NCBI GenBank assembly: GCA_944325105.1
Contig: CALUYW010000001.1
Coordinates: forward strand, 108,121-172,120
Origin: Candidatus Gastranaerophilales bacterium
GTDB lineage: Bacteria > Cyanobacteriota > Vampirovibrionia > Gastranaerophilales > Gastranaerophilaceae
Length of the DNA: 64,000 nucleotides
Direction of reading: 5' to 3'
The notes under the pieces were generated by a model. The model searched no databases, was not told the DNA's origin, and was given only the letters and a program-made list of their open reading frames with translations. A program made the position numbers and the translations under genes. Below, in pieces: positions 9,685 through 17,387 of this stretch. How positions within the stretch are numbered: the stretch's first letter is position 1; every line of letters begins with the position of its first letter.

Positions 9685-10736
9685 ATTTTAAACGCCTCCA
9701 TAAGCTCGTTTTCATCCGCTCCATCTTCAATTAAGTGTTTTTTTGCCTCGTTTAGCGTTCTTCCGCTATGGCAAATGTTTACTTTTTGAGAATTTTCGTA
9801 AAATTGTGCACTTAAAAAATACCTGTCTTTGCTTTTCAGTTTTTCAAAACTGCTGCATAAAGTACCGTCTATCGCGCTTTCAAAAACTTTTTCCAAGGGC
9901 TCATCCGTTGCCTCAATCATCATTTTAGCGTCTAAGTCCTTAAAAAACGAGTTGCACTCCAAAAGATAAATTTTATTTTTTGATTTTATAAAATCAAAAC
10001 CCATAATACCCGTGTATTCGCCCATATCTTTTGAAAGTGCTCCGACAAGCGGGACAATTGTATTTTTAAAGAGTTCTTGTTTTTCGTTTTCTTCAATAAA
10101 ATCACAGTCAAATTTTGCAAAGGAATTTTGATATGTTGCGCAATCTCCTATTAAAACAGGATTGTAGCCGTCACAAATTACATAAACACTAAATTCCTGA
10201 CCAAATATGTATTCTTCCGTTAATATTCTTTTTGAGCCTGTGTTAAAGAACTCTTCAACCGCTTCTTTTGCGCTTTTAAATGTTTCACAAATTCTTGTGC
10301 TTATTAAACTATGAGAATCGGGCTTAATGACAACGGGAAATTTATTTTGTCTTATATAATCAATTGCCGCTTGCGGTTTTTCAAAAAAATGAAACCTCGG
10401 AGTCGGGATTTTGTTTCTGTAGATGAATTTTTTTGCCCAAATTTTAGATTCAATGAATTTCAAGCATTCGCCCTCAGGCGCAAAGACACTTAGGCCCGAT
10501 TGGGTGAATTCCTTTTGAATGTCGCTTGTAATAGTTTCGCTGTCACATAAAATCGTAAGCGACATTTCATTGGCCAGAGCAAATTCTTTAAGCTCTTGAG
10601 TGTTAATTGGTGCAATATCAACAAACTCAGCTGAGGTATCATTAAGGGTAGAAAATACTATGTTGTCTTTATTTTCACTGAAGTAATCCGCAAGGGCGTA
10701 AACTGTTGCTGATTTTCCGATTAAAAATATTCTCAT
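9666..10736 (-). CDS. PurD-like ATP-grasp ligase
   Basis: A 356-aa protein resembling phosphoribosylamine-glycine ligase in its ATP-grasp part: SKIWAKKFIYRNKIPTPRF, then FPVVIKPDSHSL, a glycine-poor loop, EEYIFGQEFSVYVICDG, and the metal-binding YLLECNSFF near residue 275. It is shorter than PurD (about 420 aa) and its N-terminal sequence is divergent. The neighbour is a nucleotide-sugar gene rather than a purine gene. It may therefore ligate an amino acid to a sugar or other amine. This is inference. A TATAAT hexamer lies exactly 6 nt before the ATG (see the leaderless finding). Confidence 0.65.
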   Translation of the reverse strand: MRIFLIGKSATVYALADYFSENKDNIVFSTLNDTSAEFVDIAPINTQELKEFALANEMSLTILCDSETITSDIQKEFTQSGLSVFAPEGECLKFIESKIWAKKFIYRNKIPTPRFHFFEKPQAAIDYIRQNKFPVVIKPDSHSLISTRICETFKSAKEAVEEFFNTGSKRILTEEYIFGQEFSVYVICDGYNPVLIGDCATYQNSFAKFDCDFIEENEKQELFKNTIVPLVGALSKDMGEYTGIMGFDFIKSKNKIYLLECNSFFKDLDAKMMIEATDEPLEKVFESAIDGTLCSSFEKLKSKDRYFLSAQFYENSQKVNICHSGRTLNEAKKHLIEDGADENELMEAFKIWKYLQ

Positions 10737-10742
10737 AGGGAA

Positions 10743-10751
10743 ATTATAGCA
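10743..10751 (-). promoter_or_regulatory. Extended -10 promoter of the PurD-like gene, probably leaderless
   Basis: On the minus strand TGCTATAAT is a perfect extended -10. It ends 6 nt before the ATG at 10736, placing the expected transcription start at the A of the start codon. No ribosome-binding site can exist between them. Confidence 0.6.
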
Positions 10752-10756
10752 TAAAA

Positions 10757-10787
10757 CAAAACAAGCCGCTTGGTGCGACTTGTTTTG
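10757..10787 (-). terminator. Rho-independent terminator of rpsO
   Basis: A 13-bp stem with one mismatch (CAAAACAAG-CGC arms around a 5-nt loop) is followed on the minus strand by a T-rich tract. It directly follows rpsO and directly precedes the next promoter. Confidence 0.8.
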
Positions 10788-10806
10788 AATATGGTTTAAA
10801 AAAATA

Positions 10807-11076
10807 TTAACCTCTTATATTAAGTTCTTTGATAAGTTTTCTGTATTTTTCGATATCAGATTTTTTAACATAAGTAAGCATTCTTTTTCTTCTGCCTACC
10901 ATCATTAAAAGACCACGTTTTGCTTGGAAGTCTTTAGCATTCACTTTTAAGTGTTCGGTTAATTCGGCAATTTTTTGAGAAAGCATTGCTACCTGTACTT
11001 CAACACTTCCGCTGTCTTTTTCGTTTGCGCCGAATTTTTTAATTAATTCCTGTTTGTTTTTTAAATTAATTGTCAT
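10807..11076 (-). CDS. rpsO: 30S ribosomal protein S15
   Basis: An 89-aa S15 with the family core GSVEVQVAMLSQKIAELTEHL and RGLLMMVGRRKRMLTY. It is a primary 16S rRNA-binding protein of the small-subunit platform and has the standard length. It is monocistronic here, with its own promoter upstream and a strong terminator downstream. It lacks the usual pnp neighbour. Confidence 0.98.
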   Translation of the reverse strand: MTINLKNKQELIKKFGANEKDSGSVEVQVAMLSQKIAELTEHLKVNAKDFQAKRGLLMMVGRRKRMLTYVKKSDIEKYRKLIKELNIRG

Positions 11077-11128
11077 TTCTAATCCTTTTGGCTTTTTCTA
11101 TCTAACGTTAAATATCGGTGGTGTAACA

Positions 11129-11157
11129 ATATTAACCAAAACATGTTATAACTTCAA
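11129..11157 (-). promoter_or_regulatory. Likely rpsO promoter
   Basis: On the minus strand TTGAAG and TAATAT are separated by exactly 17 nt, about 50 nt before the rpsO start codon. The match to sigma-70 consensus is moderate. Confidence 0.5.
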
Positions 11158-11176
11158 TACTTAATGTAAAATTTTG

Positions 11177-12367
11177 TTAATTAAGTCCGTTTGTTCCAAG
11201 GTGGATTTTTGAGCGTCCGAATTTTTCTTCAATTTTGTCCCAAACATCAGAGAGTTTTTGATTTTTTTCAAGTCTTTGAGAGTTAAAGACAGATAACTGG
11301 CAGGAGTCTTGAGAGCTTAATTTTAGCGCAGTTACGCCGCAGGAGCGGTAGATAATGTTTGGATTGTATATTTCATCAAGCATTTCTTTAATTTTTAAGT
11401 TAAATTCAAACTCAGAGTTTGTAGGGGTTTCAAGAGAAACTTTTGCACTTAGTATGTAAAAATCTTTTGTTCTTAGCATAATACTTATTACGCCTGATGT
11501 AAGCGAGTGAAATCTGAGCTTCTTGCAAACTCTGTGGCAGTGGTAGTTTAGGGCGTTTATTATGTAGTTTTTATCCGATGTAAAATTGGCAAAAGAGGCG
11601 GTTTTTTGTATGCTCTTTGGAAGTGTTTCGTTTGGATTAACGGGGCTTGTGCACTCACCTAAGAGCTCATATTTTAAATCCAGCCCGACTTTGCCCATTA
11701 CGCGCTTAATCCAGGCGTCATTTTGTGAGGTGAAACTGTAGGCGCTTGAGATGTAGTGTTTTCTTAACAGTGCTGCCGTGTTTGCGCCAACACCCCAGAT
11801 ATCTTCTATTGAAGTGTTTTTTAACTCTTCTTTAATTTCTCTGTAGCCTATTTTGTATGTTCCTATTGAGGAGTCTTTTTTGTTCAGTTCTTTTGCCTTT
11901 TCGCAGGCTAGTTTTGCAAGAGTTTTTGAGTAAGATAAACCTATAGAAACATCTATTCCTATCTCTTCTTTTATATCTTTTCTTATTTTTTCAATTATTT
12001 CTTCATATGAGCACCGATGCAGCCTTCTTGTTCCGCCAAGGTCAAGAAAAGCTTCATCAATTGAATAAACTTCAACTGTTGGCGTGTAGTCATAAAGTTT
12101 TGTCATCACTCTTTTAGAAATTTCATTGTAGCGCGCGTGGTTTCCTGACAGGTAAGTGATATTTTTAAATTGTTTTTTTGCCATAAAATAAGGCATTCCC
12201 ATTTTTACCCCAAGGGCTTTTGCCTCGTTTGAGCGTGCAACAATGCACCCGTCGTTATTGGATAATACACATATGGGTTTACCTTTAAGCTCGGGGCGAA
12301 AGAGTACTTCGCAGGAGGCAAAAAAGTTATTGCAGTCAACAAGGGCTATTACATTGTATTTTGGCAC
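11177..12367 (-). CDS. umuC: Y-family DNA polymerase, UmuC-like
   Basis: A 396-aa translesion polymerase. The N-terminus VDCNNFFASCEVLFRPELKG carries the first catalytic aspartate, and YSIDEAFLDL near residue 102 carries the second catalytic Asp-Glu. A helix-hairpin-helix-like segment (IEDIWGVGANTAALLRKH) and little-finger region follow. It starts with GTG, overlapping the TAG of the lexA/umuD-like gene by 1 nt, so the pair is co-translated like umuDC. Expression should be SOS-dependent through the operator upstream of the first gene. Confidence 0.92.
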   Translation of the reverse strand: MPKYNVIALVDCNNFFASCEVLFRPELKGKPICVLSNNDGCIVARSNEAKALGVKMGMPYFMAKKQFKNITYLSGNHARYNEISKRVMTKLYDYTPTVEVYSIDEAFLDLGGTRRLHRCSYEEIIEKIRKDIKEEIGIDVSIGLSYSKTLAKLACEKAKELNKKDSSIGTYKIGYREIKEELKNTSIEDIWGVGANTAALLRKHYISSAYSFTSQNDAWIKRVMGKVGLDLKYELLGECTSPVNPNETLPKSIQKTASFANFTSDKNYIINALNYHCHRVCKKLRFHSLTSGVISIMLRTKDFYILSAKVSLETPTNSEFEFNLKIKEMLDEIYNPNIIYRSCGVTALKLSSQDSCQLSVFNSQRLEKNQKLSDVWDKIEEKFGRSKIHLGTNGLN

Positions 12368-12945
12368 TAGAATCTCCTTGTTATACCTGTTGCAACGCCA
12401 AATATTGTAAGAGAATTTTTGGGATAAATATTCCCGTATTGAGGATTTGCCGCCTCAAGCCAGACTTTCTGCCCTTTTTTGCGATAGGTTTTAAGCGTAA
12501 AAGAGCCGTCAATGTTAGCGAGCACTATATCCCCATCCTGCGCATCGGAGGTCTTTTTAATGCTTACATAATCACCCTCAAATATTCCAAGTTCCACCAT
12601 AGAATCGCCCGAAACCCTAAAAACAAAGACACTTGGGCTATCCAGTTTTAGCATTTCATCAAAAGAAATTCTCTTATCTACAATATCATCAAGCGCATTA
12701 GCAAAGCCGGCGCGTACTTTTATGGCAAGCAGTGGAGCGCCTGTGGTGGGTTTAATATATAATCTTCCCGAACGCTCTTTAACTAAAGACAAGCTTTTTA
12801 GAGCTTTTAGGTACTGAGCGATTGAATTTTTTGACTTGTAGCCGAGATTTTCTCTTATAACCTCTAAGCTTGGCAGTGCATCTTTTCCGTACGTTTGTGC
12901 TAAAAGTTCAAAAAAGTTTTGTTGTTTTTCGGTTAAATTTTTCAT
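12367..12945 (-). CDS. LexA-like/UmuD S24 peptidase with N-terminal winged helix
   Basis: A 192-aa self-cleaving repressor-type protein. Residues 1-64 form a LexA-like winged HTH (EKQQNFFELLAQTYGKDALP). The S24 peptidase domain has an Ala79-Gly80 cleavage site (VRAGFA), nucleophile Ser115 (SGDSM) and general base Lys152 (FTLKTY). It sits in the umuD position upstream of umuC but keeps a DNA-binding domain, so it can both repress its own operon and be processed after RecA activation. Whether it is the cell's global LexA cannot be decided here. A perfect operator lies just upstream. Confidence 0.88.
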   Translation of the reverse strand: MKNLTEKQQNFFELLAQTYGKDALPSLEVIRENLGYKSKNSIAQYLKALKSLSLVKERSGRLYIKPTTGAPLLAIKVRAGFANALDDIVDKRISFDEMLKLDSPSVFVFRVSGDSMVELGIFEGDYVSIKKTSDAQDGDIVLANIDGSFTLKTYRKKGQKVWLEAANPQYGNIYPKNSLTIFGVATGITRRF

Positions 12946-12952
12946 AATATAA

Positions 12953-12972
12953 TTATGTACGATTGTACATAA
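12953..12972. promoter_or_regulatory. SOS-box operator of the lexA-like/umuC operon
   Basis: TTATGTAC-GATT-GTACATAA is a perfect 8-bp inverted repeat with a 4-nt spacer, 8 nt upstream of the start codon. It contains TGTAC-N4-GTACA, resembling the cyanobacterial SOS-box consensus. A CATAAT -10 overlaps its right arm on the minus strand. Confidence 0.8.
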
Positions 12973-12994
12973 AAGTCAAATATTTTTTTCTTAT

Positions 12995-13002
12995 GGTATA
13001 AT
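12995..13002 (+). promoter_or_regulatory. Promoter -10 for the 13034 gene
   Basis: TATAAT preceded by TGG (extended -10) lies 31 nt before the ATG, leaving room for the AGGA ribosome-binding site. Confidence 0.45.
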
Positions 13003-13033
13003 CACTATTGTTATGTTTTTTTAGGATGTTGTC

Positions 13034-13999
13034 ATGAAAATTGCTCAGGTAAGTACTCGTCGCACACAGAAAAATACACTTAATTTTATAAATAATAAAA
13101 TTGAGCCAAATGTTCAAAATGTAAAAAAAACTCCTCGGGGTGTTACTTCAAAGGTAAACAATGTTTTTATAGGGATAAATTTTTTAATTTTAGCAGTGTG
13201 TTTGGCTGAACCTTTTTTAAGAAAAAAAGGTTTGGAGCTTGAAGGTGCGCTTTTGAAAAAAAATATAAATCAAGCAAATGGTGACATGAGAGGAATTATA
13301 TCAGGCTTTCAGAAAAAAGCAGATGAAGTTTCAAATTTAATAAAACAGGGTTTTGAAAACTCTTTTGAGGATGTTTATGAAGATTCAAAGCTGCTAAGAA
13401 AGTTTGTGAGTGTTAAAGATTCTAAATTTCCAAAAATTATGGAAGAATACTCTAAAACAAGTGGCGAACTTTTTAGAAGGACGGGCTTTTTGGATTCTGA
13501 GAATTTTAACAGTGTAGAGTATCGTGGAACTAAAGACTTTTTTGACCTGATAAAAGTAAGGAAAAACAAGCTGCGCGGTATATATAATGGTGTTACTAAG
13601 AATTCATCAAATAGCGAAACATATGACGCAATGGTTGAATTTTGTCAAAGTGGAAAGGTATTTGCAAAGAATTGTTTTTTAACAAAAGGTAAAGATGGCA
13701 AGAAAACTTTTAAAACGGACAGAGCTTTTGTTTTTATGGGTGAGAATGATAATATAAAATCTGTTTTAAAAAGAATAAGATATACGGGCGCTCAAGTTTC
13801 TCTCTCAAAATCATTTGTATATAAAAATAATACTTTATCAGGAATTGTAATAGATTCTGTTTTTGAAAATGGTTATTCGCCTAGTTATATGGAGTTATAC
13901 AGAAGAAATAAAGAAGGCAAGATGATTGGCATTAAAACTAGAGAATTTGATTTAGAAAATCTTGATGATTATTTTTTGTATGAATTTTTTGAGCTTTAA
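13034..13999 (+). CDS. Hypothetical single-pass membrane protein
   Basis: A 321-aa protein I do not recognise. Residues 1-45 are basic and probably cytoplasmic. One transmembrane helix lies near residues 46-62 (FIGINFLILAVCLAEP). The rest is soluble and charged, with no cysteine-rich, repeat or catalytic motif visible. It has its own promoter and an AGGA ribosome-binding site. The style (short basic tail, one helix, lysine-rich ectodomain) may be lineage-specific. Confidence 0.7.
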   Translation: MKIAQVSTRRTQKNTLNFINNKIEPNVQNVKKTPRGVTSKVNNVFIGINFLILAVCLAEPFLRKKGLELEGALLKKNINQANGDMRGIISGFQKKADEVSNLIKQGFENSFEDVYEDSKLLRKFVSVKDSKFPKIMEEYSKTSGELFRRTGFLDSENFNSVEYRGTKDFFDLIKVRKNKLRGIYNGVTKNSSNSETYDAMVEFCQSGKVFAKNCFLTKGKDGKKTFKTDRAFVFMGENDNIKSVLKRIRYTGAQVSLSKSFVYKNNTLSGIVIDSVFENGYSPSYMELYRRNKEGKMIGIKTREFDLENLDDYFLYEFFEL

Positions 14000-14024
14000 T
14001 CTTATTTTGCGCTAAAATTAAGAC

Positions 14025-14570
14025 ATGAAAGTAAGACTAACGGAGCTTTTTATAATATGTGTTAAAGTAGGCGCACTGCTTTTAGGCGGCGGGTATGTTA
14101 TCGTGCCGCTTTTGGTTAATGAGTTTTGCGAAAAAAGAAACTGGTTCACAAAGGAAGAAATTATTGACTTTTATGCTATGGGTCAGTGTGTACCGGGGAT
14201 TATAGCGCCAAATACCATAATGTTTTTGGGCTACAAGTTAAGAGGCAAAACTGGCGCTATGTGCGCACTTTTGGGCTTAACTTTAGCTCCTTTTGTATCA
14301 ATTCTTTTGCTCGCGTCTTTTCTGGGGATGATAGCAAAATCGGTCATTATGAACGATATTTTTTGGGGCGTTAATATATCAATAATCATACTGATTTTTT
14401 TAACAGTAAAAGAGGTGTGGGGAGTTTCGGTTGTTGATAGAGCAACTTTTCTTATATTTTTATTTGCCTTTATATCTTGCTTAATGGGGGTTTCGCCCGT
14501 TATTATAATCATTCTTTCGGCCCTTTTTGGTGCTTTTAGAGTCCTTTATATAAGGAGATTGAAAGAATGA
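14025..14570 (+). CDS. Chromate transporter half-subunit (CHR family), first
   Basis: A 181-aa membrane protein, one of two half-length ChrA-type subunits. It carries the family glycine motif (VKVGALLLGGGYVIVPLL) and MGQCVPGIIAPNT, with five to six hydrophobic segments. Short CHR proteins occur as pairs that together equal one long ChrA. The true substrate in this organism may not be chromate. TAAAAT lies exactly 6 nt before the ATG with no ribosome-binding site. It overlaps the second half by 4 nt. Confidence 0.88.
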   Translation: MKVRLTELFIICVKVGALLLGGGYVIVPLLVNEFCEKRNWFTKEEIIDFYAMGQCVPGIIAPNTIMFLGYKLRGKTGAMCALLGLTLAPFVSILLLASFLGMIAKSVIMNDIFWGVNISIIILIFLTVKEVWGVSVVDRATFLIFLFAFISCLMGVSPVIIIILSALFGAFRVLYIRRLKE

Positions 14571-15148
14571 TTTTAGTCCTTTTGTGTATGGAATTTGCAA
14601 AAATAGGCTTTTTCTCTCTTGGCGGAGGGTATGCAACATTGCCGTTTTTGTACCATATGTCAGAAGTTTACGGGTGGTTTAGCCCGCTTGAACTCTCAAG
14701 AATGCTTGCAATTTCAAGTATTACACCGGGGCCTGTAGGGCTAAATGTTGCTACTTTTGCGGGGTTTAAAACAGCAGGTATTATAGGGTCTTTAATTGCA
14801 ACTATGTCAATTATGCTGCCGTCTTTTTTGATGGTTGTGATAATTTCAAAAATGCTTAAAAAATTCAAAGACAGCCCCTATCTTGATTCTGTAATGTATG
14901 CTCTAAGACCCGCAACGGCAGCTATGTTGGGGGCGGTTGCCTTTAGATTATTTAAAGATGCCATTATAAGAAATAGCGATTTTTCGGGTGTAAATCTCCT
15001 AAATCTTCAAAACTATGTTGATTTAAAAGGCTTTTTGCTGCTTTTTATTTTATTTTTAATAAGTTTAAAAATAAAAAAAGACCCGCTTATTTTTCTTGCA
15101 TACGGTGCAATAGCAGGGATTTTGCTTCACATTAACCATATAATTTAG
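14567..15148 (+). CDS. Chromate transporter half-subunit (CHR family), second
   Basis: The 193-aa partner of the preceding gene, with the matching motif AKIGFFSLGGGYATLPFL and SSITPGPVGLNVATFAGF. It is a multi-spanning membrane protein translationally coupled through an ATGA overlap. Its end overlaps the convergent alkD-like gene by 4 nt. Confidence 0.88.
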   Translation: MILVLLCMEFAKIGFFSLGGGYATLPFLYHMSEVYGWFSPLELSRMLAISSITPGPVGLNVATFAGFKTAGIIGSLIATMSIMLPSFLMVVIISKMLKKFKDSPYLDSVMYALRPATAAMLGAVAFRLFKDAIIRNSDFSGVNLLNLQNYVDLKGFLLLFILFLISLKIKKDPLIFLAYGAIAGILLHINHII

Positions 15149-15831
15149 CTCATGTAATATTTTCTCTGCTGCAGGGTTAGCCTTTCAATAGAATACCTTA
15201 GCATAGTCCTTGGCATAGTTTTGTGGTATTTATCAAGGAAATTAAGAAGAGTTTTTTCATCTTTTTTACCCACTTCTCTTAGCATCCACCCCAGAGCTTT
15301 TTGCATAAGGTCGTGTTTGTGCTCAAGAAATTTTTGCGCAAGCTCAAGTATTATACTAAAATCTCCGCTTTTAATGACGCTTTGCTGGGATACGACCGCC
15401 ATTCTCTGCGACCAGAGGTGGTTGCTTTTTGCAAGTTCATTTATTATTTTCGGGTTTTTTGTTTCAATGTAATTTGCCCCGATAATCTTTGGTGCGCTTA
15501 AGTCTACCAAGTCCCAGTTGTTTATACGATGAGTATTTTTTGTATAAAGATTTAAAATGTCTTCTTTTTTGTCTGTTTTTTCATATATTAAAACCATCAT
15601 CAAAAGCGCGCAGAGGCGAATTTCATGGTAGGGATCATTTAGCATATTTTGCAGATAATCAAGCGTTACTTTGTCGTAGTATTTTTTTGCAATAACCCTG
15701 TTATTGGGAACGCATATGCCTAAAAACATATCCCCATAGCCATATTGCCCCTTTTTGGTTTTAAAAAACTTCATAAGGTGTTGGGCTTTTTCTTTGTTTT
15801 CTAAATTTTTTAAATCTTCAATTGCTCCCAT
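15145..15831 (-). CDS. AlkD-like DNA alkylation repair protein
   Basis: A 228-aa all-helical HEAT-like repeat protein of the DNA_alkylation family, which removes N3/N7 alkylpurines. Matching segments include GVPN-like GICVPNNRVIAKKY, the NNWDLVD motif (the catalytic-region aspartate) and a QKALGWMLREVGK helix. TATAAT lies exactly 6 nt upstream of the ATG with six Ts between, so the mRNA is probably leaderless. Confidence 0.85.
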   Translation of the reverse strand: MGAIEDLKNLENKEKAQHLMKFFKTKKGQYGYGDMFLGICVPNNRVIAKKYYDKVTLDYLQNMLNDPYHEIRLCALLMMVLIYEKTDKKEDILNLYTKNTHRINNWDLVDLSAPKIIGANYIETKNPKIINELAKSNHLWSQRMAVVSQQSVIKSGDFSIILELAQKFLEHKHDLMQKALGWMLREVGKKDEKTLLNFLDKYHKTMPRTMLRYSIERLTLQQRKYYMS

Positions 15832-15874
15832 AAAAAAATTATACTATGATATTTTTAAATAATAGGGGGTAAAA

Positions 15875-16741
15875 ATGAAAACTATTAGTGTTGATAAAAA
15901 TAAATGTACTCACTGCGGGCTCTGTGTAAGCGATTGCGTCAGCGGTTGTATAGGTTTTGACAGTGAAAATTTTCCAAAAACCAACGATGAGGCAAGGTGT
16001 ATTTCTTGTCAGCATTGTCTTGCAATATGCCCGACAGGAGCGCTTTCATTTAACGGTAAAAGCCCTCAAAACTCTTCTACTGTAGGGTATAATGATATTT
16101 TAGACATTATAAAATCAAGAAGAAGCGTAAGGCAGTACTTGGATGAAGAGATACCTGAAGAAACTTTTAAAAAATTAAAAGACATGCTCCCGTACATTCC
16201 AACAGGTTGTAATAACCACTCGCTGCATTTTTCAATAGTTGAGAAAAAATCTGCAATGGATGTAATCAGAAAAAAAGTTAACGATTTGCTTGTAAAAACT
16301 ATGTCATATAAGGCGCTTTCCCCTATTATGAATAAGTTTTCAAGATATAAAGATGCTTTTTTAAACGGAGAAGATGTAATTTTTAGGGGCGCTCCGCATA
16401 TGATTGTGGTTTCATCCCCTCTTAGCGCACCTTGTGCTAATGTTGACCCGATAATAGCACTTAGTTACATTGAGCTTTACGCTCAGCACTTGGGTCTTGG
16501 TACTTGTTGGTGCGGTTTTGCGCAGGCATGTTTAAAGTTTTTCCCGCAGTTGTGCGAAATGCTTGAAATACCATCTGGGTATAAGCCTGTTTATGTAATG
16601 CTTTTAGGCTTACCTAAGGTAAAATATCAAAGAATGCCACAGCCTGAGCCTTATGAGATAACATCAATTAAAGAAATTCACAAAAAAGACTCTTGCTTTT
16701 TCTGTAAGGTAAAAAGATTTGTGACGAATTTTTTAAGGTAA
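15875..16741 (+). CDS. Ferredoxin-nitroreductase fusion protein
   Basis: A 288-aa protein with an N-terminal 2[4Fe-4S] ferredoxin domain (two CxxCxxC-type clusters within residues 10-55, for example CTHCGLCVSDC and CISCQHCLAICP). This is fused to an FMN nitroreductase domain (SRRSVRQYLDEEIPEE). The family reduces nitroaromatics or quinones, or acts as an electron-transfer flavoprotein. The 4Fe-4S domain suggests ferredoxin-linked electrons. It ends before a bidirectional terminator. Confidence 0.9.
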   Translation: MKTISVDKNKCTHCGLCVSDCVSGCIGFDSENFPKTNDEARCISCQHCLAICPTGALSFNGKSPQNSSTVGYNDILDIIKSRRSVRQYLDEEIPEETFKKLKDMLPYIPTGCNNHSLHFSIVEKKSAMDVIRKKVNDLLVKTMSYKALSPIMNKFSRYKDAFLNGEDVIFRGAPHMIVVSSPLSAPCANVDPIIALSYIELYAQHLGLGTCWCGFAQACLKFFPQLCEMLEIPSGYKPVYVMLLGLPKVKYQRMPQPEPYEITSIKEIHKKDSCFFCKVKRFVTNFLR

Positions 16742-16757
16742 GAGGTAATTTATTTTA

Positions 16758-16792
16758 TTAATACCCCTGTTTTATTAAAACAGGGGTATTAA
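16758..16792. terminator. Bidirectional rho-independent terminator
   Basis: A perfect 17-bp stem (TTAATACCCCTGTTTTA and its complement) lies between the convergent nitroreductase and QueD-like genes and serves both. Confidence 0.85.
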
Positions 16793-16799
16793 TGCATGT

Positions 16800-17369
16800 T
16801 TACTTATTTTTGTTGTAGCCGCATTTTGGACAAATTCCATTAGAATTTAGCGCTATACCGCACAGAGGGCAGCGCTCAAGCGTTCTGTTGACTTCATAAG
16901 TTTCGCTCGCCGCATTAACTCCGCTTGTAAATGTAATTTTTGAAATATTTAATTTGTCCTTTAAAAGTTCATATACAATTTTAATCATACCCTCAACTGT
17001 CATTGTTTCTTTTGTAACAACGAGTCTGCAATCAGGGTATGCTGTTGCAAAGTCTGTTTTAAAGGCTGCACCTTTCATTGTGTTTTGCGGTGCACCGTTT
17101 TTAATGCCTTGTTTATCATAAACTTCTAAGATTGCAGGTAATAGTGGGTCGTCTTCTCTTAGTATTGTTGCGTGGTCAAAGTTTTTCAATACCGCCCAAG
17201 CCGTTTTTTGAATTTCGTTACAGGGAAATACCATATTCACACCTGTGTTTATAGTGTCTTCAACCTCAATAGTTAACACTCCCGTGTGCCCATGCAAGTA
17301 TTGGGCTTCGCCCTTAAATCCGTAAAATCTGTGTGCATACTGCAAGTCAAAAGTCGTGATTGATTTCAT
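16800..17369 (-). CDS. QueD/PTPS-family protein with C-terminal zinc ribbon
   Basis: A 189-aa 6-pyruvoyltetrahydropterin synthase/6-carboxytetrahydropterin synthase relative. Zinc-binding histidines are seen as YAHRF and LHGHTG, followed by the family TVEGMIKIVYELL region. Two features are odd. The catalytic cysteine normally found just before LHGH is absent (sequence KGEAQYLHGH). The C-terminus carries two CPxCG-type knuckles (CPLCG, CPKCG), a small zinc ribbon not in standard QueD. Function in queuosine or pterin synthesis is therefore uncertain. It follows the sulfur oxidoreductase gene by 18 bp on the same strand. Confidence 0.75.
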   Translation of the reverse strand: MKSITTFDLQYAHRFYGFKGEAQYLHGHTGVLTIEVEDTINTGVNMVFPCNEIQKTAWAVLKNFDHATILREDDPLLPAILEVYDKQGIKNGAPQNTMKGAAFKTDFATAYPDCRLVVTKETMTVEGMIKIVYELLKDKLNISKITFTSGVNAASETYEVNRTLERCPLCGIALNSNGICPKCGYNKNK

Positions 17370-17387
17370 GCTTTTCTCCTTTTTACA

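Noticed and set aside
13034..13999. Type II secretion or pilin-like membrane protein
   Set aside because: The hydrophobic helix is internal (residues 46-62) and there is no prepilin cleavage motif.
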